The notes: a model not told the origin generated them from the letters alone. Counted from the stretch's first letter, positions 8,847-17,424 are shown. The stretch is DNA of 64,000 nucleotides from Flavobacterium sp. 5 (GCF_002813295.1 NZ_PHUE01000001.1:1550001-1614000); one strand, 5' to 3'. Made by a program: numbers and translations.

Positions 8847-10700
8847 TTATTTATTCAATTCCAATACCCACATTTTCATCGCAGGAATAATTCTCTTATC
8901 CAATGATGGTAAAACTTCATCTGTAACTACATTTTTTGCAGATTTGAATCCAGTAGTTCTTTCATCGTATTTCTGAAAATCAATCTCTTTTTCGGAATTA
9001 CTGGCATTCATAACACACATAATAGTTTGATTTTCGTCATATCTAAAATAAACATACAAACCATCAACAGGAATATACTGCATCATTTTACCTGTTTTAA
9101 GAGCCGATGCATTTTTTCTAAAATTTGCCAGTTTACGAACTAATTCCTGAGTTGATTTTTCATCATCAGTCATTCCTTTTCCTGTAAAGGCATTTTTTGT
9201 ATCTTCTTTCCATCCGCCAGGAAAATCGGCACGAACCAAACCATCGGGTGCTTTAAATCCTTTTACTAAAACTTCAGACCCGTAATACAATTGCGGAACT
9301 CCTCTACAAGTCAATAACCATTGAAATCCTATCTTTTGCTTTTCGACATTCTCACCTACCACTGAAAAGAAACGAGGCTCATCATGATTGTCCAACAATA
9401 ATACTTTCTGCATTGAATTTTTACTTAAAAAATCACTGCTCAAAGTATAATACAATCTGTTGACACCTGTTGTCCAACCAAAAGGTTCTGTCAAAGCAGG
9501 AATTATTCCGTAATACAAACTTTGGAAATCTACCACCGATGGCAAATTACTTTTAAAAGTTGCGTCTATATTATTTTGTTCAAAATACGCCTGATTGGCC
9601 ACACCATGAACCATAACTTCTCCATAAATAGTCATTTTCGGAAACTCATCCATAATCGCTTTATTGCAACGATTTGCAAAATCTAAATCATTATAAGTAT
9701 ACGTATCAAGACGAACACCATCAATTCCAAATTTTTCAATATGCCAAATACAATTCTGAATAATGAAATTGGCCATAAAAAGATTATCCTGATTGATATC
9801 TGGCATTATAGTATCAAACCAACCATCACTCATTCTTTTTTTATCCGATTTGGAACCATACGGATCAAACAATGTAATTTCTCTATAATTAGTTTGTGTA
9901 TAAGCAGGCCAACGATGAACCCAATCATTTGCTGGCGGGTCCAATTCTAAAAAATTATACGAACCCATATGATTGTAAACGGCATCGAAAATAAGCTTCA
10001 TTCCTCTTGCATGTAATTGATCACTCAACTTTTCGTACAGAGCATCGCCACCATATCGGGCATCAATTTTATAATGATTGGTAATAGCGTATCCGTGTTC
10101 GGTTCTCTTAGCCATATCATTTTCCATAACCGGAGTAAGCCACAATGTAGTTAAGCCAAGCCCTTGAATATAATCGAGATTATTAATCACACCTTGTAAG
10201 TCTCCTCCATGACGATCGTACATTTCGTTTCGGTTAAGAGATTGATCCCTCATTCCTTTAACTCTGTCATTGGATGGATCTCCGTTGCTGAAACGATCCG
10301 GCATAGCTAAATAGATAAAGTCGCTAGAGGTAACACCTTGCGCATATTGTGTTCCATTGCCTACTCTCCTATTATAGATTGGCCATTTTATTTTTTGCTT
10401 TCCGCTTTTTTGATTCAATTCTATAATCACATCACCAGCTACTGTTTCGGGCGCAATGACAATATCAACTGCAATGTATTTTTTGTTGGAAAATGAATAG
10501 GTTTTAATAATGCTAACCCCTGGATAATTAATTTTGACATTATCTGTAGTAAAAGAATCATCAGTACTTCGAATGAGTAATTGGACTGAATTGGTCTTCA
10601 TACCCGTCCACCAATTCGTTGGATAAATTTCGGTGTTTTTTGCTTGAATCGTCAAAGAAAAACCAAACAATAGTATTGAAATTAAAATCGTTTTTTTCAT
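8847..10700 (-). CDS. GH13 neopullulanase/cyclomaltodextrinase, SusA-like
   Basis: 617 residues. A signal peptide (about 1-20) is followed by an N-terminal beta domain, then the GH13 barrel: DAVYNH at 239-244, GVRLD with nucleophile D332, IYGE with acid/base E361, and LLLDNHD with D440. The C-terminal 90 residues form the short beta domain of cyclomaltodextrinase-type enzymes. It should cleave alpha-1,4 links in maltooligosaccharides, cyclodextrins or pullulan in the periplasm, as SusA of Bacteroides thetaiotaomicron does. It heads the leftward operon with the DUF5916 gene. A promoter with a LytTR-like paired direct repeat precedes it, and a LytS/LytTR pair is divergent, so this system is the likely regulator. 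Confidence 0.92.
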   Translation of the reverse strand: MKKTILISILLFGFSLTIQAKNTEIYPTNWWTGMKTNSVQLLIRSTDDSFTTDNVKINYPGVSIIKTYSFSNKKYIAVDIVIAPETVAGDVIIELNQKSGKQKIKWPIYNRRVGNGTQYAQGVTSSDFIYLAMPDRFSNGDPSNDRVKGMRDQSLNRNEMYDRHGGDLQGVINNLDYIQGLGLTTLWLTPVMENDMAKRTEHGYAITNHYKIDARYGGDALYEKLSDQLHARGMKLIFDAVYNHMGSYNFLELDPPANDWVHRWPAYTQTNYREITLFDPYGSKSDKKRMSDGWFDTIMPDINQDNLFMANFIIQNCIWHIEKFGIDGVRLDTYTYNDLDFANRCNKAIMDEFPKMTIYGEVMVHGVANQAYFEQNNIDATFKSNLPSVVDFQSLYYGIIPALTEPFGWTTGVNRLYYTLSSDFLSKNSMQKVLLLDNHDEPRFFSVVGENVEKQKIGFQWLLTCRGVPQLYYGSEVLVKGFKAPDGLVRADFPGGWKEDTKNAFTGKGMTDDEKSTQELVRKLANFRKNASALKTGKMMQYIPVDGLYVYFRYDENQTIMCVMNASNSEKEIDFQKYDERTTGFKSAKNVVTDEVLPSLDKRIIPAMKMWVLELNK

Positions 10701-10730
10701 AATGGTTACATAAATGGTTAAATAGTCTGC

Positions 10731-10801
10731 GAAAGATATTTCACTTTTTATCTATCAAAAAGCCACTTATTTAAACAACCTATTTTGTATTGTAAACAAC
10801 C
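10731..10801 (-). promoter_or_regulatory. GH13 operon promoter with LytTR-like paired operator
   Basis: Minus-strand TATCTTTC (10738-10731) is one base off the TAnnTTTG -7 box, and a TTTTTG whose G is at 10756 sits 17 bases upstream, giving a good -33/-7 pair. TAAACAACC occurs at 10772-10780 and again at 10793-10801, with a 12-base spacer and a 21-bp period (two helical turns), about 10 bases upstream of the -33 box. LytTR regulators bind paired 9-bp direct repeats with this spacing. The binding itself is inferred. Confidence 0.55.
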
Positions 10802-10924
10802 ATTTTAAGTACTTTATGTCATTTGAATACAAAAACATGCTTTCTATACTGATTGATTTTGATTCTAAAACAAAACCATTAGCTTTACAATTCAGAAAAC
10901 AAATTGAACAACGAATAAACTGTT

Positions 10925-11980
10925 ATGTATTCCAGAAAAACATCTCAAAAAACAAAAATGTATGTATTCTATTGGTTAGGATATATCTTGTTGTTCAGCT
11001 TAATTCAAGGTTTACCAACTGCCGATTTTTGGAGAGCATTATCCAATGAATGTTATAGTGTACTACCTAGAATATTATTTGTTTTACTGATTGTCGAAAT
11101 AGCAATGCCTTTTATATTCTTTAAAAAGAAAAAGACACTCTTCCTTTTCATTTACATTTTTTCAATCCTGTTCTTTGCCTTCATTCAGCGATTAATTGAC
11201 AATTATATTATCATTGCTTTCAATTTAACCGAATGGAAAGCCGAATCATTATTATATGCACCCGCCTACTTATATAATGTGATCAAATTGCAATTTGTTG
11301 TTACTATTCCATTGTCTATAAAATTGGTTTATTATCTTGCTGAAGAGAAAAACAGAGTTCAGTCAATACTGACCGAAAAACTGCAATCCGAATTATTTTC
11401 ATTACGAAACCAATTTCATCCACATTTTTTGTTCAATGTTCTTAATAGTTTATATTCCAAAATTCTGAGTAAATCAGATGATTCTGCCGACATTGTACTT
11501 AAAATCTCAGACTTTCTTAGGTATTCTGTTTATGATGTAAATACTAAATACATTCCTTTAGCAAAAGAAATAGAGTATTTAAAAAACTACATTTCACTAC
11601 AACAATTGCGATTTGACAACCGACTTGAACTAAGTTTCAGCATTAATGGAAGTATCGAGAATCAGTTTATAGAGCCTTTTTTAATTCTTCCTTTTATTGA
11701 AAACAGTTTCAAATACTGCCTAGATGACATCAATTATCAAGCCTGGATTACGATCTCTATTAGTACATCTGATGAATGGTTGGTCTTTAAAATTGAAAAT
11801 AGTTTACCCCCAGATTTTATCAAAAATAAAAATAGTAACAATCCTTATAGTGGAGTTGGGATAATCAATGTAAAAAGAAGATTGGAATTACTTTACCCCG
11901 ATCAACATCTTTTAACCATTAAAAACGAAGAAGATTCTTTTTTTGTTTCTTTAAAAATAAAAACAAATGACGCCAACTAG
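10925..11980 (+). CDS. LytS-type membrane sensor histidine kinase
   Basis: 351 residues from ATG 10925; an internal Met at residue 12 is an alternative start. Four hydrophobic segments (about 13-30, 48-66, 71-90 and 115-137) make a membrane sensor without an obvious periplasmic domain. A coiled linker leads to the His_kinase motif LRNQFHPHFLFNVLNS, with the likely phosphoacceptor H167, and a C-terminal ATPase domain (PFIENSFKYCL, GVGIINVKRRLELLYP). The gene overlaps the following LytTR regulator by 14 bases, so the two form a translationally coupled two-component system. It is divergent from the GH13 operon, whose promoter has a LytTR-like site; sensing of sugar or envelope state is an inference. 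Confidence 0.92.
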   Translation: MYSRKTSQKTKMYVFYWLGYILLFSLIQGLPTADFWRALSNECYSVLPRILFVLLIVEIAMPFIFFKKKKTLFLFIYIFSILFFAFIQRLIDNYIIIAFNLTEWKAESLLYAPAYLYNVIKLQFVVTIPLSIKLVYYLAEEKNRVQSILTEKLQSELFSLRNQFHPHFLFNVLNSLYSKILSKSDDSADIVLKISDFLRYSVYDVNTKYIPLAKEIEYLKNYISLQQLRFDNRLELSFSINGSIENQFIEPFLILPFIENSFKYCLDDINYQAWITISISTSDEWLVFKIENSLPPDFIKNKNSNNPYSGVGIINVKRRLELLYPDQHLLTIKNEEDSFFVSLKIKTNDAN

Positions 11981-12695
11981 AATCAATTGCATTATTATAG
12001 AAGACGAACTCCCCGCATCAATTGTACTTGAAATGCATATTTCTAAATTTGATTTTTTGGATTTAAAAGGAAAATTCATGAGTACAAACACAGCATTGAA
12101 TGTTTTGAAAACTCAAAAAATAGATTTACTTTTTTTAGATATTAATTTACCTGGAAAATCAGGAATTGAATTTGCAAAATCTTTACCAAAAGATATTGGA
12201 ATTATTTTCACAACAGCCAATCCACAATACGCAGTAGAAGGATTTGAATTAGAAGCAATTGATTATTTATTGAAACCTATTTCGTTCGAAAGGTTTTCAA
12301 AAGCGATTGACAAATATTGTAAAATCCAGAAAACAAATCAGAAAATAGATCAATTAGAACAAACTGAAACTGAACGTCATTTTGTTTTTGTAAAATGCGA
12401 AAGAAAAATGCTCAAACTTTATTTGGACGAGATTGTCTATTTTGAATCACAAGGCAACTATTTACTAATCCATACCGAAAAGGATTGTTTCAAAACCCAC
12501 CAATCAATTACAGAGATGATTGAAAAATTACCCGAAGGATTATTTTGCAGAATTCATCGCTCTTTCTTGATTACTCTGAAAAAAGTAACAAAATTCAATA
12601 GCCGTTCTGTAACTATCAAAAATAAAATTTTACCGATTGGTCGATTGTACAGTACCGAAACGATTACTTTATTACAATCGTTTGTAAAAAACTAG
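11967..12695 (+). CDS. LytTR-family response regulator
   Basis: 242 residues. The receiver domain (about 5-120) shows the acidic pair in IIEDE, phosphoacceptor D58 in LLFLDINLPG, and the Lys in DYLLKPISF. Residues about 137-238 form a LytTR DNA-binding domain (FVKCERKMLKLYLDEIVYFE, FCRIHRSFLI). It overlaps the kinase gene and should be phosphorylated by it. Its most likely local target is the promoter at 10731-10801, where two TAAACAACC repeats 21 bp apart match the geometry LytTR proteins use. A terminator follows. Confidence 0.94.
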   Translation: MTPTRINCIIIEDELPASIVLEMHISKFDFLDLKGKFMSTNTALNVLKTQKIDLLFLDINLPGKSGIEFAKSLPKDIGIIFTTANPQYAVEGFELEAIDYLLKPISFERFSKAIDKYCKIQKTNQKIDQLEQTETERHFVFVKCERKMLKLYLDEIVYFESQGNYLLIHTEKDCFKTHQSITEMIEKLPEGLFCRIHRSFLITLKKVTKFNSRSVTIKNKILPIGRLYSTETITLLQSFVKN

Positions 12696-12726
12696 ACGCT
12701 TTTCTTTAATCACTGAAAAACATAAA

Positions 12727-12757
12727 AAAAGCCATTCCTTAATTTTGAATGGCTTTT
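12727..12757. terminator. Bidirectional terminator between LytTR and LacI genes
   Basis: An 11-bp stem (AAAAGCCATTC with GAATGGCTTTT) at 12727-12737 and 12747-12757, flanked by an A-run and a T-run, lies between two convergent genes. Confidence 0.85.
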
Positions 12758-12763
12758 CGACTA

Positions 12764-13789
12764 TTATTTAGTAGACTCTCTTTCTTTTAATTTTGTTTTG
12801 ATAACTACCGTTTCATAAGGTTTGTGTTCGTCTTTTGATTCTAATCTATCGATTAGTAATCTTACCGCTTCTTCACCAATCTCAATTCCATGCTGACTAA
12901 CTGTTGTTAAACTTGGTGACAATCTTCTGGAAGCGAGAATTCCATCAGCAAAACCTATAATTTTTAAATCTTTAGGGATTTTATATCCTTTCTTTACCCC
13001 AACTTTTAAAGCTGCTACCGAATCGTTTTCTTCCAATGCAAAAACTCCATCAATCAAATTATTAGAATATAACTCATTAATCTTCTCTGCTAAATCATGA
13101 TCTGATTCTGATTCAGTTCGAATAATAATATTTTCATTGATTTCGATATTATTTAGTTCCAAGGCTTTTAAATACCCTTCAGCCCTTAATTTACCAACAC
13201 TTAAATTATTTGAAGAAGAAATTAAGGCAATGTTTTTACACCCTAAATCAATCAAGTGCTGTGTCGCATTTTGACCTGAATCAAAATCATCAACAATCAC
13301 TTTATCACATTCAACTTCATCTGTTGTTCTATCAAACATTACTATAGGTGTCCCATCATTTATAATAGAATTAAAATGACTGTAATCATGCAATTTTTGT
13401 GCTTCTTCAGAAATAGACAAAACAAAACCATCAATAGTCCCATTACTCAACATCTCCATAGTATGAGCCTCTTTATCTAAAGACTCATTAGATATACACA
13501 TAATCACATTATAACCCCTTTCGTCTGCCACTTTCTCTATACCACTAAAAACCTTTGCAAAAAAAGAGTTCAATATATTAGGTATAATAACTCCAATCGT
13601 CTTAGTTTTTCGGTTTTTAAGATTTAAACCAATAACATTGGGTTTGTAGTTTTTTAATTTGGCGTATTCTTTAATTCTAATTTTAGTTTGTTCACTAATT
13701 TCGGGACTATCATTAAGCGCTTTAGAAACAGTAGATACCGAAACATTAAGTTCTTTTGCAATTTGTTTTAATGTTGCTTTTGCTTTCAT
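12764..13789 (-). CDS. LacI-family transcriptional regulator
   Basis: 341 residues. The N-terminal helix-turn-helix (TLKQIAKELNVSVSTVSKAL, about 5-24) and hinge helix are followed by a periplasmic-binding-protein-like effector domain (TIGVIIPNILNSFFAKVFSG, then VIVDDFDSGQNATQHL and GVFALEEND). It is a sugar-responsive repressor or activator in the cytoplasm. LacI regulators are often found near starch or glucan loci of Bacteroidota, which fits the nearby GH13 operon, but no operator could be assigned. The gene stands alone and converges on the LytTR gene. Confidence 0.95.
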   Translation of the reverse strand: MKAKATLKQIAKELNVSVSTVSKALNDSPEISEQTKIRIKEYAKLKNYKPNVIGLNLKNRKTKTIGVIIPNILNSFFAKVFSGIEKVADERGYNVIMCISNESLDKEAHTMEMLSNGTIDGFVLSISEEAQKLHDYSHFNSIINDGTPIVMFDRTTDEVECDKVIVDDFDSGQNATQHLIDLGCKNIALISSSNNLSVGKLRAEGYLKALELNNIEINENIIIRTESESDHDLAEKINELYSNNLIDGVFALEENDSVAALKVGVKKGYKIPKDLKIIGFADGILASRRLSPSLTTVSQHGIEIGEEAVRLLIDRLESKDEHKPYETVVIKTKLKERESTK

Positions 13790-14061
13790 TTGGAGGGTGG
13801 TATTTGAGCTAAATTAATAGTCTTAAAATAAAAAATTATTCGAATTTTGACGATACTTACCCATATTTCTAATAAAAACATAAAAAAAAGTAGGCATTTA
13901 ATTCGATAAAACGGAAAAGTACAAAAAAATTGCAACATCAAAAAAAAATTATCCTAAATTATTGCAAAAGAATGAAACGCAAACCAAAACAAAATTCCCT
14001 TTCAATAAATATATATTTGATAATCAGCGTAAACTCAATAAAAAAATAATCAATTAAGCTA
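13790..14061. other. Intergenic region between LacI gene and rplM promoter
   Basis: About 270 very AT-rich bases. They hold the leftward promoter region of the LacI gene (a weak TAATTTAG box close to its start), then A-tract-rich sequence. I see no coding frame, RNA structure or repeat that I can support. Confidence 0.6.
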
Positions 14062-14109
14062 TTTGGATTTAAAATAATTAATTGTACTTTTGCAACCCCT
14101 TTATTGGGG
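14062..14109 (+). promoter_or_regulatory. rplM operon promoter and short leader hairpin
   Basis: TACTTTTG at 14085-14092 matches the -7 box exactly, and TTTG at 14062-14065 lies 19 bases upstream as the -33 element. Just after the box, CCCC (14096-14099) can pair with GGGG (14106-14109) near the transcript 5' end. Leaders of this kind upstream of ribosomal protein operons can bind a ribosomal protein for feedback; that function is inferred here. Confidence 0.7.
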
Positions 14110-14137
14110 ATGGAATGTTTAATTAAAATATATTATT

Positions 14138-14593
14138 GTGAACGCATTAAGCTACAAGACAATTTCAGCAACAAAAGCCAATTCTACAAAAGAATGGATT
14201 GTTGTAGACGCTGATGGTCATAACTTAGGACGTCTTGCTTCAAAAGTCGCTATGATTTTAAGAGGTAAGTACAAACCAAGTTACACACCACACGTAGACT
14301 GTGGAGATAACGTAATTGTTATCAACTCAGAAAAAATCAACCTTACAGGTAACAAACTAGACGAGAAAACTTACATCCGTCACACTGGTTACCCTGGAGG
14401 ACAAAGAACTTTAACTGCTAAAGTATTGCAAGCAAAAAACCCTGCATTATTAGTAGAAAAAGCGGTAAAAGGTATGTTACCTAAAAATAAATTAGGAGCA
14501 GAACTTTTTAGAAATTTAAATGTTGTTGTAGGATCTGAGCACAAACAAGGAGCTCAAAAACCTAGAACTGTTAACCTAAACGATCTTAAGTAA
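14138..14593 (+). CDS. rplM: 50S ribosomal protein L13
   Basis: 151 residues from a GTG start at 14138; the product begins (M)NALSYKTISATKANSTKEW, the usual flavobacterial N-terminus, and no ATG fits. Conserved L13 segments are NLGRLASKVAMILRGK, HTGYPGG and KNKLGAELFRNL. L13 is an early assembly protein of the large subunit. It is first in an rplM-rpsI unit; its stop codon overlaps the rpsI start by one base. The GTG start suggests controlled initiation. Confidence 0.97.
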   Translation: MNALSYKTISATKANSTKEWIVVDADGHNLGRLASKVAMILRGKYKPSYTPHVDCGDNVIVINSEKINLTGNKLDEKTYIRHTGYPGGQRTLTAKVLQAKNPALLVEKAVKGMLPKNKLGAELFRNLNVVVGSEHKQGAQKPRTVNLNDLK

Positions 14594-14979
14594 TGGGAGT
14601 TATTCACAAAATCGGTAGAAGAAAAACCGCTGTTGCACGTGTTTATGTTTCTGAAGGAACAGGAGTTATCGTTGTAAACAAAAAACCATTCGCAACTTAT
14701 TTCCCAACTGCAACTTTACAATACAAAGTTTTGCAACCTTTGTCTATGACAGAAAATGCATCAAACTTTGACGTAAAAGTAAACGTTTATGGAGGTGGTT
14801 CAACTGGTCAAGCAGAAGCTGTAAGAATGGCATTAGCACGTGTTATGTGTGAAGTAAATGCTGAAAACAGAGGTATCTTGAAACCAGAAGGTTTATTAAC
14901 TAGAGATCCAAGAATGGTTGAACGTAAGAAATTCGGTCAGAAGAAAGCTCGTAAGAGATTCCAATTCTCTAAACGTTAA
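14593..14979 (+). CDS. rpsI: 30S ribosomal protein S9
   Basis: 128 residues, usual length. It shows the S9 landmarks GRRKTAVARVYV, GGGSTGQAEAVRMALAR and the basic tail KFGQKKARKRFQFSKR whose last residues contact P-site tRNA. The start ATG shares one base with the rplM stop, so the two are translationally coupled. The rpsB gene follows after 173 bases of structured leader. Confidence 0.98.
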   Translation: MGVIHKIGRRKTAVARVYVSEGTGVIVVNKKPFATYFPTATLQYKVLQPLSMTENASNFDVKVNVYGGGSTGQAEAVRMALARVMCEVNAENRGILKPEGLLTRDPRMVERKKFGQKKARKRFQFSKR

Positions 14980-14986
14980 TATTGCC

Positions 14987-15143
14987 TGTCTTGTTCAAAT
15001 AGGACAAGACATTCTAGAATGTATTAAAAAATTTAAAACAATGTTGTTGTTGTCTCATCGAGGTGGGGAATTAGTTTAGCATCTAAATGTATATAGCCGA
15101 TTTATCGCCATTTATACATTGCTAATCAACAGAACGTAAACTA
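14987..15143 (+). promoter_or_regulatory. Structured leader between rpsI and rpsB
   Basis: Two RNA hairpins fill the gap. The first pairs 14987-14996 with 15002-15011 (10 bp, one G-U). The second pairs 15086-15093 with 15113-15120 (AATGTATA/TATACATT), extended by TAGC 15077-15080 with GCTA 15121-15124 across a 5-base bulge, and an outer TAGTTTA (15072-15078) can compete by pairing with TAAACTA (15137-15143). No T-run follows, so this is not a terminator. A protein-binding leader for S2 autoregulation is a plausible inference. Confidence 0.5.
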
Positions 15144-15152
15144 GTACAAAAA

Positions 15153-15947
15153 ATGTCAAACAAAGTAGAAGTAAAAGAATTACTAGAAGCAGGTGTTCAT
15201 TTTGGACACATGACTAGAAAATGGGATCCAAATATGGCTCCTTACATTTATATGGAGCGTAATGGTATACACATTATCAACCTATATAAAACTGCAGCAA
15301 AAATCGAAGAAGCTAATGACGCTTTGAAAAAAATCGCTGCATCAGGTAGAAAAATATTATTTGTTGCTACCAAAAAACAAGCAAAAGACATCGTTGCTGA
15401 TAAAGCAAAAGCTGCAAACATGCCTTACATCACTGAAAGATGGCCTGGTGGAATGCTAACTAACTTCGTAACTATCCGTAAAGCTGTTAAAAAAATGGCT
15501 ACTATTGATAAAATGAAGAAAGATGGTACATTCATGACACTTTCTAAAAAAGAGCGTTTACAAGTTGATCGTCTTCGTGCTAAACTAGAGAAAAACTTAG
15601 GTTCAATCGCAGATATGTCTAGACTTCCTGCAGCATTGTTCGTAGTAGATATCAAAGCTGAACACATCGCAATAAAAGAAGCTCAAAAATTAAACATTCC
15701 AGTTTTTGCAATGGTTGATACTAACTCTGATCCACGTGAAGTAGATTATGTTATCCCTGCAAATGATGATGCTTCTAAATCAATTGATAAAATTTTATCT
15801 TTAGTAACTGCTTCAATTATTGATGGTCTTGCAAACAGAACATCTGATAAAGAAACTGATACTACTGAAGTTGTTGCTGACACTGAAGCTCCTGTAGCTG
15901 AAGTAGCAGCAGTTGAAGCTCCTGCAGCTCCAGCAACTGAAGAATAA
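15153..15947 (+). CDS. rpsB: 30S ribosomal protein S2
   Basis: 264 residues. The start MSNKVEVKELLEAGVHFGH and segments RKILFVATKKQAKD, RWPGGMLTNFVTIRKA and DTNSDPREVDYVIPANDDA identify S2. The last 30 or so residues are an Ala/Val/Glu-rich acidic tail, common in this phylum and probably disordered. S2 joins the small subunit late and helps bind S1. It precedes tsf, the usual order. Confidence 0.98.
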   Translation: MSNKVEVKELLEAGVHFGHMTRKWDPNMAPYIYMERNGIHIINLYKTAAKIEEANDALKKIAASGRKILFVATKKQAKDIVADKAKAANMPYITERWPGGMLTNFVTIRKAVKKMATIDKMKKDGTFMTLSKKERLQVDRLRAKLEKNLGSIADMSRLPAALFVVDIKAEHIAIKEAQKLNIPVFAMVDTNSDPREVDYVIPANDDASKSIDKILSLVTASIIDGLANRTSDKETDTTEVVADTEAPVAEVAAVEAPAAPATEE

Positions 15948-15955
15948 ATCAAAAC

Positions 15956-16020
15956 AATTACGAATTATGAATTTAGAATTATGTAAGTTTTGCGTAATTC
16001 ATAATTTGTAATTCGTAATT
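15956..16020. repeat. Imperfect inverted repeat built on AATTACGAATTA
   Basis: AATTACGAATTA at 15956-15967 is the exact reverse complement of 16009-16020, with more imperfect pairing between them (ATGAATTTAGAATTA against TAATTCATAATTT). It fills most of the rpsB-tsf gap. The same CGTAATTCGTAATT words occur at 38819-38845, so this is a dispersed repeat type and not specific to this operon. Confidence 0.5.
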
Positions 16021-16059
16021 TCTTTTAAAAGAATTTTCAATCTTTAAAATAAAAAAATT

Positions 16060-17022
16060 ATGGCAACAATTACTGCTGCAGACGTAAATAAATTAAGACA
16101 AACTACAGGTGCCGGAATGATGGACTGTAAAAAAGCTTTAGTTGAAGCTGATGGAGATTTCGATAAAGCTATACAAAACCTTAGAGAAAAAGGACAAAAA
16201 GTTGCTGCTAACCGTTCTGACCGTGATTCTTCTGAAGGAGCTGCTGTTTCTTTTATTAATGCTGACAAAACTAAAGGAGCTATCATCACTTTAAACTGCG
16301 AAACAGATTTCGTAGGTAAAAATGAGGCTTTCGTAACTTTGGCTAAAGAATTAGTAGAAAAAGCTATCAACTTCTCTTCTAAAGAAGAATTTTTAGCTTC
16401 AGATTTCAACGGAATTACTGTTGCTGAAAAATTAATCGAACAAACTGGTGTTATCGGTGAGAAAATCGAAATCGGTGGTTTTGAAATTTTAGAAGGTGCT
16501 TTCGTTGGATCTTATGTTCACGTTAACAAAATTGCTGCATTAACTGCAATTTCTGCACCAATTGCTAATGGTGACGTTTTAACTAAAGACATCTCTATGC
16601 AAGTTGCTTCTATGGGAGCTGACACCTTATCTTACAAAGATTTTGACCCAGCTTTCGTTGCTTCTGAACTTGCTGCTCGTATTGCTATAATCGAAAAAGA
16701 AAATGAAGAAGCAAAACGTTTAGGAAAAACTTTAAAAAATGTTCCTAAATATATTTCTTTCTCTCAATTAACTGAAGAAGTATTAAAACAAGCTGAAGAA
16801 GATGCTAAAGCTGAATTAAAAGCTGAAGGTAAACCAGAACAAATTTGGGATAAAATTATTCCAGGAAAAGTTTTACGTTTCATCTCTGACAATACTACTT
16901 TAGACCAAGAGAAAGCATTATTAGATCAAAACTTTATCAAAGATGATAGCAAAAAAGTTAGCGATCACGTTAAAGGATTCAACGTTGAAATTACAGGTTT
17001 CAAAAGAGTTTCTTTAGGATAA
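16060..17022 (+). CDS. tsf: Translation elongation factor Ts
   Basis: 320 residues. The N-terminal UBA-like domain (VNKLRQTTGAGMMDCKKAL) and the TDFVGKNEAF motif, which inserts into EF-Tu to release GDP, are intact. The protein is longer than the 283-residue E. coli form because of extra sequence in the dimerization region (about 180-280), as in other Bacteroidota. It follows rpsB by 112 bases and ends in a strong terminator. Confidence 0.97.
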   Translation: MATITAADVNKLRQTTGAGMMDCKKALVEADGDFDKAIQNLREKGQKVAANRSDRDSSEGAAVSFINADKTKGAIITLNCETDFVGKNEAFVTLAKELVEKAINFSSKEEFLASDFNGITVAEKLIEQTGVIGEKIEIGGFEILEGAFVGSYVHVNKIAALTAISAPIANGDVLTKDISMQVASMGADTLSYKDFDPAFVASELAARIAIIEKENEEAKRLGKTLKNVPKYISFSQLTEEVLKQAEEDAKAELKAEGKPEQIWDKIIPGKVLRFISDNTTLDQEKALLDQNFIKDDSKKVSDHVKGFNVEITGFKRVSLG

Positions 17023-17075
17023 TCATCTATTGATTATAACTAAACGAGATCTATTTTAGATTTCGCATACTATAT

Positions 17076-17109
17076 AAATCCCATCTCGTTTTATTATGAG
17101 ATGGGATTT
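17076..17109 (+). terminator. Terminator of the ribosomal protein/tsf unit
   Basis: A perfect 12-bp stem (AAATCCCATCTC with GAGATGGGATTT) followed by a run of eight or more T, 54 bases after the tsf stop. Confidence 0.9.
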
Positions 17110-17392
17110 TTTTTAACCAAAATTCCATTCCAATTAGCAGATAAATACAAAGAAGAAAACAATATTCCCTCTAACCCATATAGGGGCCGAAATCCTCTAT
17201 TTTCCTTTAAAACAAAAGAAATACTTGACTACACTCATTTTTACAGGTGTCCGATGAATTTTATTTACAAGAACACAGTACTCATTCTTCCAAAAACACA
17301 CAATTATATTGCTCCTAAACAAACAAATCGAAATACAATATAAACATTATCCTCACAAGTAAAACCTTTATTCTAGAAAAAAATGACCAACA
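17110..17392. other. Intergenic region without a supported gene
   Basis: About 280 bases between two terminators. The one open frame here begins inside the tsf terminator stem, has no promoter of its own and reads as low-complexity sequence, so I do not call it. No repeat or RNA structure was seen. Confidence 0.55.
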
Positions 17393-17424
17393 AAAAAGCA
17401 GTAAACTTTCGCTTACTGCTTTTT
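17393..17424 (-). terminator. Terminator of the MFS transporter gene
   Basis: A perfect 12-bp stem (AAAAAGCAGTAA with TTACTGCTTTTT) whose A-tract becomes a T-run on the minus strand, about 60 bases after the stop of the transporter gene. Confidence 0.85.

Noticed and set aside
10816..11049. 77-residue frame upstream of the LytS-type kinase
   Set aside because: It overlaps the kinase start and the operator region, has no family features, and its sequence is ordinary AT-rich filler.
17101..17343. 80-residue frame after tsf
   Set aside because: The start codon is inside the tsf terminator stem, no promoter is visible, and the composition is low in complexity.
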